63,480 bases of DNA from Bryobacteraceae bacterium. Its GTDB lineage: Bacteria; Acidobacteriota; Terriglobia; Bryobacterales; Bryobacteraceae. Position numbers and translations under genes: made by a program. Shown piece after piece: positions 1 to 8,903 of this stretch (positions within the stretch are counted from its first letter, which is position 1; every line of letters begins with the position of its first letter). The DNA lies in contig JASIAM010000010.1 of NCBI GenBank assembly GCA_030041985.1, forward strand, positions 1 to 63,480, written 5' to 3'. The notes below the pieces were generated by a model. That model was not told the origin of the DNA. It searched no databases and saw only the letters and a program-made list of their open reading frames with translations.

Positions 1-468
1 TTCGCTGAATATGCGCAGCCTTCCTTCCCCCCGGACCGGCCTTTGCTCGAAGCCGCGCAGGACCTCAGTCACCGTATCTACACGGAATTCCAATACGACC
101 AGAAAGCCACCACGGTAGCGACCTCGGTGGCCGAAGTGCTTGCATCCCGCCGCGGCGTTTGCCAGGATTTCGCGCACTTCATGATTGCCTGTCTGCGCTC
201 TCTCGGCTTGGCCGCGCGCTACGTGAGCGGGTACCTCAAAACCGGCGACCTGATCGGCAGCCAGGCCTCGCACGCCTGGGTCAGTGTTTTCTGCCCCGGC
301 TTCGGCTGGCTCGACCTCGATCCTACCAATGACCAGTTAGTCAATGGCAACCACCTGACTCTGGCTTACGGGCGAGATTACTCCGACGTAGCTCCAGTAA
401 AGGGCGTCGCCCTAGGCGGCGGCGAGCAGGTGGTGAATGTGTCGGTGTCAGTCAAACCAGCGGGGTGA
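1..468 (+). CDS. Transglutaminase-like domain protein, 3' part
   Basis: The reading frame is open from the first base, so the start lies outside the window; only about 155 C-terminal residues are visible. They contain the core of a transglutaminase-like cysteine protease fold: the Cys in RRGVCQDFAHF, the His in SHAWVSVF and the Asp in WLDLDPTN, in the usual Cys-His-Asp order. The run from Cys through ARYVSGYL is characteristic of the bacterial family often found beside alpha-E and circularly permuted ATP-grasp genes, where it is thought to act in peptide or amide chemistry. No such partners are visible here; they would lie to the left. The end at a TGA is clear. The family call is firm, the substrate unknown. 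Confidence 0.85.
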   Translation, partial: FAEYAQPSFPPDRPLLEAAQDLSHRIYTEFQYDQKATTVATSVAEVLASRRGVCQDFAHFMIACLRSLGLAARYVSGYLKTGDLIGSQASHAWVSVFCPGFGWLDLDPTNDQLVNGNHLTLAYGRDYSDVAPVKGVALGGGEQVVNVSVSVKPAG

Positions 469-552
469 GCGCGTACCGCGCCGGGACACGGCCAGCACGA
501 AAACCGATAATCGGCCGTAGTTTAAATTCCGCTTGCCGGGTCTTTGGTATGA

Positions 553-2118
553 GTGCCAATTGAACTGCGGCCACTGCTGATCTTGTACGGCCTGGTGAAC
601 GCTGTCTTGTACAGCACTGTCTTACCATTGTGGGAAGGCTTTGACGAGCCGTTCCATTTCGGATATGTTCAGGCTCTGTCGAACGGAGGCGGCTTTCCGG
701 ACCCACGGACGTCGCGCCTTTCGCAAGAGATCGCCTCCTCCTTGCTGCTAACGCCAGCAAGCCTTTCGGTGAAGAGGAACCTTCCGGAAGTTACATCGTA
801 CACAGAGTTCTTTGCCTGGCCCGAGGCGAGGCGCATCGCCGTTCGGAAGCAACTCCGTCAGATCAGTCCGCGACTTCGATGGCTGTCATCGAATCTGCTG
901 GATTACGAAGCGCTGCAGGCTCCCTTGGCATACGTGGCTCTGGCCTTGCCGGAGCGCGCGCTCTCCACTATCCCGCTGCTCTCGCGTGTGATCATGCTGC
1001 GTATTTTGGCAGGTGCGGCAGGCGCGCTCTTACTCTTGTTTGGCGCGGAACGCCTGGCGGGGCAACTTGGGATCCCTGATCCATATAAAGGAATCTTGCT
1101 GTTCTCTACTCTTTCTTCTCAGATGATATGGGCTACCTTGGCGCACATTGCGAATGACTGGCTCGCCGTACCGCTAACGGTGTGGCTGCTTGCGATGCTC
1201 ATTCGGTATCAAGGCAGGCCTAGTTTTTCGCAGGCAGCGTTTGCGTCGGCGTCACTATCCTTGGGGCTTCTAACAAAAGCCTATTTCCTCGCATTCGTGC
1301 CTCTGGTGGTACTGGTCTACGCCTGGCGTCGCAAATGGCTACATCTGATTGTCGGGGTTTCTCTTGTCGTTATAGTCGCCGGACCGTGGTATGTTCGCAA
1401 CGTTCAGCTCTATGGATCGTTATCGGGGATGCAGGAGTTGAGAGAAGGCGTAAATCCGATGATCGTGTTGAACGAGATCCGCATTGGAACCGTACCAGCG
1501 ACCATAGACTCTTGGTCTCGGAGCGCTCTGTGGACAGCCAATAACACCTTTCGCTCCTTCTCTACTAGCGTATTAAGAACCGTTACTGCAGCTTGGTTCT
1601 TTGCTCTGCTTCTCTGGGCAACTCACCCGCACCGGAGTACGGAGTGGACCGTCGTTCTCCACTCCACTCTGTTCAGCCTGGCGCTGACTTACGACGCGGC
1701 TATTAACAATGTTGCATCGCATGGCAAAGCTACAAGCCCTTGCGCGTGGTATTCTCAGGTCTTATTCGTGCCGATGTTGTGTCTGGCTTTTCTGGGGACG
1801 AGCCGATCCGGCAAGCTTGGAAAAGGTATAGCCCTCTTACTGCTTCTCTCGCTTGGCTACGTAGGCGTCGCCACTTACTGGGTAAAGCTCATCCCGTTGT
1901 ACTGCGGCTTCGAAGGGCGCACTACTCTGTCGTCAGTGGTGACGCTGTATACTACGAGGCTTTCGGCTGTCATAGCGGGTTTGAACGATGCTTGTCCAGT
2001 CCCCGGTATTGTTATCCTCTTCCTGTCGGGATTAGCCGCGATCCTGGCAGTTGTTCAGCAGTTCATACTGGCCAGAATGCTTCTGCGGACCGGGAGCGAA
2101 CCACAATCGGCTGGTTAG
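553..2118 (+). CDS. Multi-pass membrane protein, GT-C/DUF2142-like, unknown substrate
   Basis: A 521-residue integral membrane protein starting at a GTG. The N-terminus has a first membrane helix followed by a loop with WEGFDEPFHFGYVQAL; an acidic-Pro-His motif just after helix 1 is a feature of GT-C glycosyltransferase-like families (PMT/ArnT, DUF2142), where the acidic residue sits near the active site. About ten further hydrophobic segments follow, for example VSLVVIVAGPWYVRNV. It probably handles a lipid-linked sugar, but no substrate can be inferred. Base composition is markedly lower in GC than neighbours (hand count of 1081-1140: 24 of 60 G+C), which suggests different ancestry. It overlaps the convergent gene at 2115 by 4 bp. 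Confidence 0.7.
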   Translation: MPIELRPLLILYGLVNAVLYSTVLPLWEGFDEPFHFGYVQALSNGGGFPDPRTSRLSQEIASSLLLTPASLSVKRNLPEVTSYTEFFAWPEARRIAVRKQLRQISPRLRWLSSNLLDYEALQAPLAYVALALPERALSTIPLLSRVIMLRILAGAAGALLLLFGAERLAGQLGIPDPYKGILLFSTLSSQMIWATLAHIANDWLAVPLTVWLLAMLIRYQGRPSFSQAAFASASLSLGLLTKAYFLAFVPLVVLVYAWRRKWLHLIVGVSLVVIVAGPWYVRNVQLYGSLSGMQELREGVNPMIVLNEIRIGTVPATIDSWSRSALWTANNTFRSFSTSVLRTVTAAWFFALLLWATHPHRSTEWTVVLHSTLFSLALTYDAAINNVASHGKATSPCAWYSQVLFVPMLCLAFLGTSRSGKLGKGIALLLLLSLGYVGVATYWVKLIPLYCGFEGRTTLSSVVTLYTTRLSAVIAGLNDACPVPGIVILFLSGLAAILAVVQQFILARMLLRTGSEPQSAG

Positions 2119-3359
2119 TTTTTCCTCGCCATCGTAGTGCTCTGCGGCGCGCACATTCCCTCCAGCCCCGCTGTTTCGGCCATGCTCACGATTTCTGCGC
2201 CAATGGCCAGAGAAGCGGTGGCGGCCGGGCTGGGCGCGCTCAACACGTGCAAGGCATTGGGCCGGCTGATCAGGCAGAAATCCTGGTAAATTTCTCCTTC
2301 GGGCGAAATCGCCTGGGCGCGAACGCCTGCGCCGCCCGTATCCAGATCGTCCGGCTGAATATCCGGCACCAGCCGCTGAAGCGATTGGGCAAACAGGCGG
2401 CGGCTGAAGGAACGGTGCACCTCATACCAGGCTGTGCCGCGGTAACGCCAGAGGAAACGCCAGAAGCCGCGATAGCTGAGAGCGTCCCACAGCTCGGAGG
2501 CACGGAAATCGGTTTTGCGGTACCCCTCGCGCGCCAGGGCCAGCACGGCGTTGGGTCCGCATTCGATGCCTCCGCCGATCAGCCGCGTTAAGTGAACTCC
2601 CAAAAAAGGGAAGCGCGGATCGGGAACCGGGTAAATCAAATTGCGCACCAGGTACTGCCGCTCGGGCTTGAGTTTATAGTATTCGCCGCGGAACGGGAGC
2701 ACGCGCATCTGGCGTCGTTCGCCCGCCAGTTCCGAGACGCGATCACAATGCAGGCCGGCGCAGTTGATCAGAAAGTCGCCTTCAAAATCTCCGGCAGTGG
2801 TGTGCGCCACCCATCCGCTGCCCGCCCGCTTGAGCTGTTTTACTAGCGCGTGCGTCACCACTCTTCCGCCGGCATCGGTGATCTTACTAGCCAGAGTGGC
2901 GCAGACCCGCGGGTAATCCACAATGCCTTCCTGAGGCACACGCAAGGCAGCGATACCCTCGGCGTGCGGCTCGATTTCGCGAATCTCCCCGGTGCCCAAC
3001 CAGCGCAGCCCCTCGAGCCCGTTGGCCGTGCCTCGTTCCTGTAGAGCGCGGAGACGCGCTACCTCGGCTTCCCGCGTGGCGACCACCAGTTTGCCGCAAA
3101 TTTCGTGGGGTATGGCGTTCTCCTGGCAGAAAGCTACCATCTGGCGAATACCCGATACCGCCAGCCGGGCGCGCAAAGAGCCGGGCTTGTAATAGAGGCC
3201 GCAATGCAGCACACCGCTGTTGTGACCGCTTTGGTGGCGGCCAACCTGCCCTTCTTTTTCGAGAATGGTAATAGCGGCGTCGGGCGAGCGCTCGCGCAGC
3301 CGGTAAGCCGTAGCCAGTCCTACGATGCCGCCGCCGACGATCAGAATGTGCTTCGGCAT
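2115..3359 (-). CDS. lhgO: L-2-hydroxyglutarate oxidase (FAD-dependent)
   Basis: Oxidises L-2-hydroxyglutarate to 2-oxoglutarate, passing electrons to FAD and then to oxygen or the quinone pool. The N-terminus carries the dinucleotide-binding motif GGGIVGLATAYRL (residues 9-21), followed by LEKEGQVGRHQSGHNSGV, the typical His-Asn-Ser-Gly segment of the LhgO/DAO family. The C-terminus has the conserved GGAGVRAQAISPEG. Length (414 residues) fits the family. The ATG at 3359 (MPKHILIVGGG) is preferred to a TTG four codons upstream because the FAD fold begins immediately after it. The gene is monocistronic and divergent from the hydrolase at 3405. Confidence 0.9.
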   Translation of the reverse strand: MPKHILIVGGGIVGLATAYRLRERSPDAAITILEKEGQVGRHQSGHNSGVLHCGLYYKPGSLRARLAVSGIRQMVAFCQENAIPHEICGKLVVATREAEVARLRALQERGTANGLEGLRWLGTGEIREIEPHAEGIAALRVPQEGIVDYPRVCATLASKITDAGGRVVTHALVKQLKRAGSGWVAHTTAGDFEGDFLINCAGLHCDRVSELAGERRQMRVLPFRGEYYKLKPERQYLVRNLIYPVPDPRFPFLGVHLTRLIGGGIECGPNAVLALAREGYRKTDFRASELWDALSYRGFWRFLWRYRGTAWYEVHRSFSRRLFAQSLQRLVPDIQPDDLDTGGAGVRAQAISPEGEIYQDFCLISRPNALHVLSAPSPAATASLAIGAEIVSMAETAGLEGMCAPQSTTMARKN

Positions 3360-3404
3360 AGCCGTCCCCAACCGTTCGTGCCCTTTTATGGTATGCCAGA
3401 AAGT

Positions 3405-4673
3405 ATGCTCAGGATCACTCGAAGAGAATTCGGCGGCCTATTAGTACTAGTCCATGGCACTAAGCCGCTGCGGCTTCTCGGGGCAACGAGCGCCGAGGAG
3501 ACACTTGCCGAGACGCTTGACAGCGGGGCCAGGCGCAGAAAAATTCCGGCAGTGGTGGCTATGGCCGCCACTGCCGACACAGTCACTTACACCGGCGCCT
3601 TCGGCAAACGGGATGGCTCCTCCGGAATGGATGTGACCGCCGATTCGATTTTTCGCATCGCTTCCATGACCAAGGCGATCACTACCACCGCGGCTATGCA
3701 ACTGGTCGAACAGGGAAAGGTCAGCCTGCGGGAGCCAGCCGCGAAGTATCTGCCCGAGTTGAGCAAACTTGACGTGCTCGAAGGTTTCGACAGTTCCACC
3801 GGAAAACCGATTCTGCGTCCGGTGAAGCGGCAAGTGGAATTACGGCACCTGCTCACTCACACTTCCGGGTTCGTATACCCTGTGTGGGATGAAGACCTCG
3901 CCCGCTACAACAAAGTTACAGGTGGTGGCGCGCCGCCCACCGCCGTGGCCCCACTGACACCTCTCGCTTTCGAGCCGGGAACGCAGTGGCAGTATGGGAC
4001 TGGTATCGATTGGGCCGGTAAACTGGTGGAAAAGGTCAGCGGCCTGACTCTCGAGCAGTACTTCCAGCGCAATATCCTCGAACCTTTGGGCATGAAGGAT
4101 ACGACTTTTGTCTTCCCCGAAACCAAATTCAGCCGCCTGGTGAGCAGCTACCGCCGTCAAGCGGATGGATCGCTCCGCGAAGATCCGCGCACCTTGCCCG
4201 TACCGCCCAAAGAGTACAGCGGAGGCGGCGGCCTTTTTTCGACGGCGCCGGATTACATCCGGTTCACGCAGATGATTCTGCGCAAGGGAAAGTCCGCCGA
4301 TGGCCAGCAAATACTGGCGGCCAAAACCATCGAAAAGATGAGCACCAACCAGATCGGCTCCGTGAATGTACACAAAATGAAAAGCACCGACCCCAGCGTA
4401 TCTGCCGATGTAGACATGCATCCGGGAGCGCCCCAGGGAGGGAAGGACAAGTATACTTTCGGGTTCCTGTTGAACCAGACGGCTTATCCGGGCGGCCGCT
4501 CGGCGGGAAGTCTCGCCTGGGCGGGAGTGGAAAATACTTTTTACTGGATCGATCCGCGGCGTGGCATTTCCGCGGTAATCATGATGCAGTTTTTCCCTTT
4601 TGTGGATCCGGAGGGCGTGGGTATGCTGAGCGATTTCGAGAAGGCTGTGTATGCTACCGTAGCACGGGCGTAA
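3405..4673 (+). CDS. Serine hydrolase, beta-lactamase class C / EstB-like
   Basis: A member of the penicillin-binding-like serine hydrolases (Pfam Beta-lactamase). The nucleophile motif SxxK is SMTK (Ser87, Lys90), preceded by FRIAS as is usual. A Tyr in [12 protein letters not shown] (Tyr197) fits the YxN/YxL position of EstB-type esterases, and [13 protein letters not shown] near the C-terminus replaces the KTG/WGG box. These differences favour an esterase or D-aminopeptidase over a true beta-lactamase. The N-terminus (RITRREFGG and a hydrophobic stretch) resembles a twin-arginine signal. An ATG at 3393 in the same frame is an equally possible start; 3405 has AGAAAG upstream. The substrate is unknown. 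Confidence 0.85.
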   Translation: MLRITRREFGGLLVLVHGTKPLRLLGATSAEETLAETLDSGARRRKIPAVVAMAATADTVTYTGAFGKRDGSSGMDVTADSIFRIASMTKAITTTAAMQLVEQGKVSLREPAAKYLPELSKLDVLEGFDSSTGKPILRPVKRQVELRHLLTHTSGFVYPVWDEDLARYNKVTGGGAPPTAVAPLTPLAFEPGTQWQYGTGIDWAGKLVEKVSGLTLEQYFQRNILEPLGMKDTTFVFPETKFSRLVSSYRRQADGSLREDPRTLPVPPKEYSGGGGLFSTAPDYIRFTQMILRKGKSADGQQILAAKTIEKMSTNQIGSVNVHKMKSTDPSVSADVDMHPGAPQGGKDKYTFGFLLNQTAYPGGRSAGSLAWAGVENTFYWIDPRRGISAVIMMQFFPFVDPEGVGMLSDFEKAVYATVARA

Positions 4674-4755
4674 GCGGAACAAGCCTTCTCGCGCCCGTCA
4701 ATCTGCCAATGTATGTAACGTAACTAAGGCATTTCGCCCGAAAGATTTCCTGGAG

Positions 4756-4776
4756 CCCCGCTTGCTGATACCGGGG
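4756..4776 (+). promoter_or_regulatory. Small hairpin overlapping glgX ribosome-binding region
   Basis: CCCCG (4756-4760) and CGGGG (4772-4776) form an inverted repeat with an 11-base loop. The right arm is the only purine-rich Shine-Dalgarno-like stretch (GGGGA) before the ATG at 4780. If it forms, the hairpin would mask the ribosome-binding site. A five-base stem is short, so this is only suggestive. Confidence 0.3.
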
Positions 4777-4779
4777 ATT

Positions 4780-6930
4780 ATGCAGAGAACCATTTTGCCA
4801 GGAAAGCCCTATCCGCAAGGCGCCACTTGGGATGGGACCGGCGTGAACTTTGCGCTCTATACGGAGCGGGCCACGGCTGTGGAATTGTGTCTGTTCGAAG
4901 ATCCAGAGTCGCATGAATGTGAAGTCATCAGCTTACGCGAGTCCACCGGATACATCTGGCATTGCTTCGCGCCCGGCATCAAACTGGGTCAATTTTATGG
5001 ATATCGGGTGCATGGGCCGTACGAGCCGGAGCGGGGCGATCGGTTCAACCCCGCCAAACTGCTCATCGATCCCTATGCCAAAGCGATCGCGGGTTCTCTC
5101 AATTGGGATGCGCCCGTTTTCGGATACAAGCTGGACGACCCCGCCGCCGATCTTTCCCGCGATGACCGGGATGACGCCTGGGGTGTTCCCAAGTGTGTCG
5201 TGACAACTGCCCATTTCGACTGGGAAAATGACCGGCCGCCATTGACGCCCCTTCATGACTCCATTATTTATGAGCTGCACGTGAAGGGGTTTACTGCGCT
5301 GCACCCGGAGATTCCGGAGGAAAACCGCGGCACTTACGCCGGACTCAGTCATCCGGCAGCCATCGAGTATTTGAAAAAGCTGGGCATCACGGCCGTAGAG
5401 CTGATGCCCGTGCACGAGTTTGTGGATGACAAGGTGGTTCTCGATAGAGGGCTGCGCAATTACTGGGGGTATAACTCGATCAACTTTTTTGCGCCGGAAG
5501 CCCGCTACAGCGCCTTAGGTGATCGCGGAGAGCAGATCGGTGAATTCAAGCAGATGGTCAAAGCGCTGCACAAGGCCGGCATTGAAGTCATTCTGGACGT
5601 GGTGTACAACCACACCGCGGAAGGCAATCAATTAGGCCCCACTCTCAGCTTCAAGGGCGTGGATAATGCCACTTACTACCGCCTGACTAACGACCAGCCA
5701 CGCTATTACACGGATTACACCGGCACAGGAAATACGCTGAACGTGCGCCACCCCCAGGTGCTCAAGCTGATTATGGACAGCCTGCGTTACTGGGTGGAGG
5801 AGATGCATGTGGACGGCTTTCGCTTCGACTTGGCCGCTGCTCTGGCGCGCGAGCTACACGCCGTGGATCGCCTGTCGGCTTTTTTCGACATCATCAACCA
5901 GGATCCGGTAATCTCGCAGGTCAAACTGATCGCTGAGCCATGGGATGTGGGTGAAGGCGGCTACCAGGTGGGCAAATTTCCGCCTTTATGGGCCGAGTGG
6001 AACGGCCGTTATCGCGACGTGGTGCGCCGCTATTGGAAGGGCGACGACGGCCAGCTCGCCGAACTGGGTTACCGCCTCACGGGTTCAAGCGACCTCTATC
6101 AGCGCGATAGCCGCCACCCGACCGCCAGCATCAATTTTGTGACTGCGCACGACGGTTTCACGCTGCATGACTTGGTGAGTTATAACGGCAAGCACAACGA
6201 AGACAACGGCGAAGAGAACCGCGACGGAACCAACGATAATCACTCGTGGAATTGCGGCGCGGAGGGCGAAACGGACGATCCGGAAATCCTGGCGCTCCGG
6301 GAGCGGCAGATGCGCAATTTTCTGTTGACCCTGCTTCTGTCGCAGGGCGTGCCGATGATTTGCGGCGGCGATGAAATCGGCCGCACGCAGAAGGGCAATA
6401 ACAACGCTTACGCCCAGGACAACGAAGTCAGTTGGTATGACTGGAGCTTGAAAGGCCGGGCCAAATCGCTGCTGGAGTTTACCCAGGGACTGGTAAAACT
6501 GCGGCGTCAACATCCCAACCTGCACCGGCGCAAGTTTTTCCAGGATCGGCCTATCAGTCCCGCGACCCCGCAGCGCAAGGTGAACGGGAAATCGGAGAAG
6601 GACATCACCTGGCTGCGTCCGGACGGCGGAGAAATGACGGAAGAAGAGTGGAACGCAGGTTGGGTGCGCTGCATCGGCGTTAAGCTCAGCGGCCACACAC
6701 TCGATGATCTGAACGGGGTAGGCGAACCGATCCGCGATGAGACCTACATGCTGCTGTTCAATCCGCACCACGAGCCAATCAAGTTTCACATGCCCGCCGC
6801 GGAAGGAATCGCATGGCAGGTGCTGCTGGATGCCGATCCGGTGCGGACGGAACGGCCGGTGGTTGGTTCCGGGGAGCCTTACGAATTAACGCCGCACTCC
6901 AGCGCCGTGCTGCAGGAGATGGCCGACTGA
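4780..6930 (+). CDS. glgX: Glycogen debranching enzyme GlgX
   Basis: Hydrolyses alpha-1,6 branch linkages in limit dextrins during glycogen breakdown, in the cytoplasm. An N-terminal CBM48-like domain (about residues 10-110) precedes a GH13 barrel with all four hallmark regions: [10 protein letters not shown] (from residue 273), [11 protein letters not shown] with nucleophile Asp350, LIAEPWDVG with acid/base Glu386, and [13 protein letters not shown]. Length of 716 residues matches GlgX-type isoamylases. The ATG at 4780 ([16 protein letters not shown]) is preferred to a TTG at 4762 because the CBM48 sequence begins right after it. The gene stands alone, convergent with the membrane protein gene that ends at 6939; no other glycogen gene is present. 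Confidence 0.93.
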   Translation: MQRTILPGKPYPQGATWDGTGVNFALYTERATAVELCLFEDPESHECEVISLRESTGYIWHCFAPGIKLGQFYGYRVHGPYEPERGDRFNPAKLLIDPYAKAIAGSLNWDAPVFGYKLDDPAADLSRDDRDDAWGVPKCVVTTAHFDWENDRPPLTPLHDSIIYELHVKGFTALHPEIPEENRGTYAGLSHPAAIEYLKKLGITAVELMPVHEFVDDKVVLDRGLRNYWGYNSINFFAPEARYSALGDRGEQIGEFKQMVKALHKAGIEVILDVVYNHTAEGNQLGPTLSFKGVDNATYYRLTNDQPRYYTDYTGTGNTLNVRHPQVLKLIMDSLRYWVEEMHVDGFRFDLAAALARELHAVDRLSAFFDIINQDPVISQVKLIAEPWDVGEGGYQVGKFPPLWAEWNGRYRDVVRRYWKGDDGQLAELGYRLTGSSDLYQRDSRHPTASINFVTAHDGFTLHDLVSYNGKHNEDNGEENRDGTNDNHSWNCGAEGETDDPEILALRERQMRNFLLTLLLSQGVPMICGGDEIGRTQKGNNNAYAQDNEVSWYDWSLKGRAKSLLEFTQGLVKLRRQHPNLHRRKFFQDRPISPATPQRKVNGKSEKDITWLRPDGGEMTEEEWNAGWVRCIGVKLSGHTLDDLNGVGEPIRDETYMLLFNPHHEPIKFHMPAAEGIAWQVLLDADPVRTERPVVGSGEPYELTPHSSAVLQEMAD

Positions 6931-6938
6931 GGCATTGC

Positions 6939-8042
6939 CTACGCTGCCTGCGCCTGTCCCGCCACGGTGGTTGCAGCCTTCCAGCGCCCGATGCGGCGGG
7001 CTTTTCGTTGCAGCCAAACTTCGGAGAGAACAGTCATCAGCAGGGTCACAACGATGGCCGCCAGCGCGGAACCCGCCGGTGTCAACGCCCGCTTCAAGGA
7101 AATCGTCAGTCCCCCGTAGACCAGCGTTACGTGCACCCAATAAACCGGCAAAGAGGTCTTTCCAAGGTTTTGCATCCAGCTCCAGCCGTGGCTGGCGCGG
7201 CGCCGTGTCCATAGATACGCGCCTGCCATCATCAGCAGCATGACTCCCACGCGAATCAAAATAAGGGCCGGGCTGTTTCTCCAGAAGTCCGAGCTGGGAT
7301 AAACGGAAAAAGGAAGATTAGCGAAATACCGGGCGCTGAAAATCAATACCGCTCCGCCCAGCACCAGCCAGCGCATCAGGTTATCCATACGGCTTTGATC
7401 TGGGGAGCGTTCTCGACCTTCGGAACTGCCGGCGCGCTTCACCAGGGCGCCAGCCGCGATACCGAAACCCAGGTACGCGGCGCAAGGGAAGAAGGGAAAC
7501 TGCGCATGATCGGCGCCCGGCACCAGGTAATACTGGATTACCGTGGGGACGCCGCTCCAATCGAGTCCGCTGACGATGGGAGCGGCCGCGGCAACCAGCA
7601 GGGCGCCGGTCATTACGCAGCGGACGCGCTCCGCAGAATTCAATAGCGCTCCGAGCGAAAATACCGCTATCGCCAAGCCCATGCAATTGAGAATGTCCAC
7701 TTTCCAGAAGTCTTGCGTGTTCGGTTTGGGAAGGCCACCGAGCCAATTGGTGAAGCGAAACAGGTAGGCGATGAATAAAATATAGCCAGCGCGCTTGAGG
7801 GCGGCAAAATAACGCCGCGCGCGGGTGAGGAAGCGCCGTTCCAGGTTGTCCATCTGGAAGCCGGAAGTCATGCCTGCCATAAAGAGGAACAGCGGCGCCG
7901 CCATACCGCCCACGAACTGCGACAGGATGTACGCGCCGCTGTGCCGCATGTCTGACCGCGTGAACGAATTGAATACGTGACACTGGATCATGATGAGCAC
8001 AGCCGCCCCACGCATCCAGTCGAGGAAAGGAAAACGGGTCAC
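6939..8042 (-). CDS. DUF1624 / heparan-alpha-glucosaminide N-acetyltransferase-like membrane protein
   Basis: A polytopic membrane protein of 367 residues with about ten helices. It starts with FPFLDWMRGAAVLIMIQCHV, the opening motif (R/W-x-R-G-x-x-V-x-x-M-x-x-H) of the YeiB/DUF1624/acyltransferase-3-like superfamily, and continues with FLFMAGMTSGF, also typical. The His in the first helix is the likely catalytic residue. Relatives transfer acetyl or other acyl groups across the membrane to sugars. Near the C-terminus, LGKTSLPVYWVHVTLVYG is another family feature. It starts at GTG. It is only 8 bp from the end of convergent glgX, leaving no room for a separate terminator. Confidence 0.75.
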   Translation of the reverse strand: MTRFPFLDWMRGAAVLIMIQCHVFNSFTRSDMRHSGAYILSQFVGGMAAPLFLFMAGMTSGFQMDNLERRFLTRARRYFAALKRAGYILFIAYLFRFTNWLGGLPKPNTQDFWKVDILNCMGLAIAVFSLGALLNSAERVRCVMTGALLVAAAAPIVSGLDWSGVPTVIQYYLVPGADHAQFPFFPCAAYLGFGIAAGALVKRAGSSEGRERSPDQSRMDNLMRWLVLGGAVLIFSARYFANLPFSVYPSSDFWRNSPALILIRVGVMLLMMAGAYLWTRRRASHGWSWMQNLGKTSLPVYWVHVTLVYGGLTISLKRALTPAGSALAAIVVTLLMTVLSEVWLQRKARRIGRWKAATTVAGQAQAA

Positions 8043-8114
8043 AGGAAAATAAGCTGAGAACTTATGATAGCGGGCCTCGCGGTTCGGCGCCAGCCGGGGG
8101 AGCCGGGGGCAGGC

Positions 8115-8897
8115 TTATCCGGCGCCGAACAGGCGTTTCCACGCCGGGCGCTTCTCCGCCGCGAGGCCCCACAACTTGCGAAATGGCTCCGCTTCGGCCT
8201 CGCTTAAGGGCTGAAGCCGGCGCAGCAATTCCACCACTTCCACCATGCGGCAGAAGTGGTCGATGCAATGCCAGCAGCCGTTTACGTGCCGGTCCATCTC
8301 CTCGCGGCCCCGCCAGGTGGTGCGCCCGTCGATCACGTCGAGAAAGGCCTTCACGGGCAGGCATTGCGGAGTATCTGGCGCAGCCAACCGGCCGAGCTCG
8401 CGGCCGTTTCCGGCCAGTAAGGTGATGCTCCATCCATCCGTTTTGGCCCGGATGCTTTCCCCTGCCTTGTCGCGGATTTTTTGGATGGTCGCCACCGAGG
8501 TACGCAACAGCGTAGCTGTTTCCGCGGCAGTGTAGCGCATCGTCTCAAGCCATACCGCCTGCTTTTCCACCAGCGTCAGCGAATCGAGTGCAGCGGTGAG
8601 GGTCTCGAGATCGAGGGCGATATCGGGTTGGGCGGGCGGCGCGATTTCATCCAGGATTTCCAGCACTTGCTGCCGCAGTGCCGCGACAAACACGCGCTCG
8701 GGCGCGGGATCGAGCGAAGCGAACAGGTTCGATGGGGAGTGAATGGCGAGCAGCACGCCTTCGAGCACGCTATCCCCGGGTCCATAGCGCCGCACCAGTT
8801 TCTGCACCACGGGCACGTAGTTTGGCACAAAATACGACCAGCCCTCCGGACGGTTCTCCCGGCAGTCACGGATCATTTCGTAACATGTGTAGACCAT
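8115..8897 (-). CDS. Sigma-70 region 4-like protein with C-terminal HxxxCxxC zinc motif
   Basis: 260 residues. The first 95 residues resemble no domain I can name. Residues 103-150 (LDSLTLVEKQAVWLETMRYT...ATIQKIRDKA) look like sigma-70 region 4, a helix-turn-helix that contacts the -35 element. Residues 204-211 hold His-x3-Cys-x2-Cys, the zinc signature of ZAS-type anti-sigma factors, in the segment RHVNGCWHC. Sigma-like and anti-sigma-like parts in one chain suggest a self-contained or DNA-binding regulator, not a classical ECF sigma factor; no convincing region 2 is visible. Only 6 bp separate it from the VWFA gene upstream, so the two are probably co-transcribed. Confidence 0.6.
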   Translation of the reverse strand: MVYTCYEMIRDCRENRPEGWSYFVPNYVPVVQKLVRRYGPGDSVLEGVLLAIHSPSNLFASLDPAPERVFVAALRQQVLEILDEIAPPAQPDIALDLETLTAALDSLTLVEKQAVWLETMRYTAAETATLLRTSVATIQKIRDKAGESIRAKTDGWSITLLAGNGRELGRLAAPDTPQCLPVKAFLDVIDGRTTWRGREEMDRHVNGCWHCIDHFCRMVEVVELLRRLQPLSEAEAEPFRKLWGLAAEKRPAWKRLFGAG

Positions 8898-8903
8898 CCC
8901 CGG

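Noticed and set aside
3840-4682. 280-codon frame on the minus strand
   Set aside because: It lies antisense to the beta-lactamase-family gene, has an irregular residue pattern and no homology; it is a shadow of the GC-rich coding strand.
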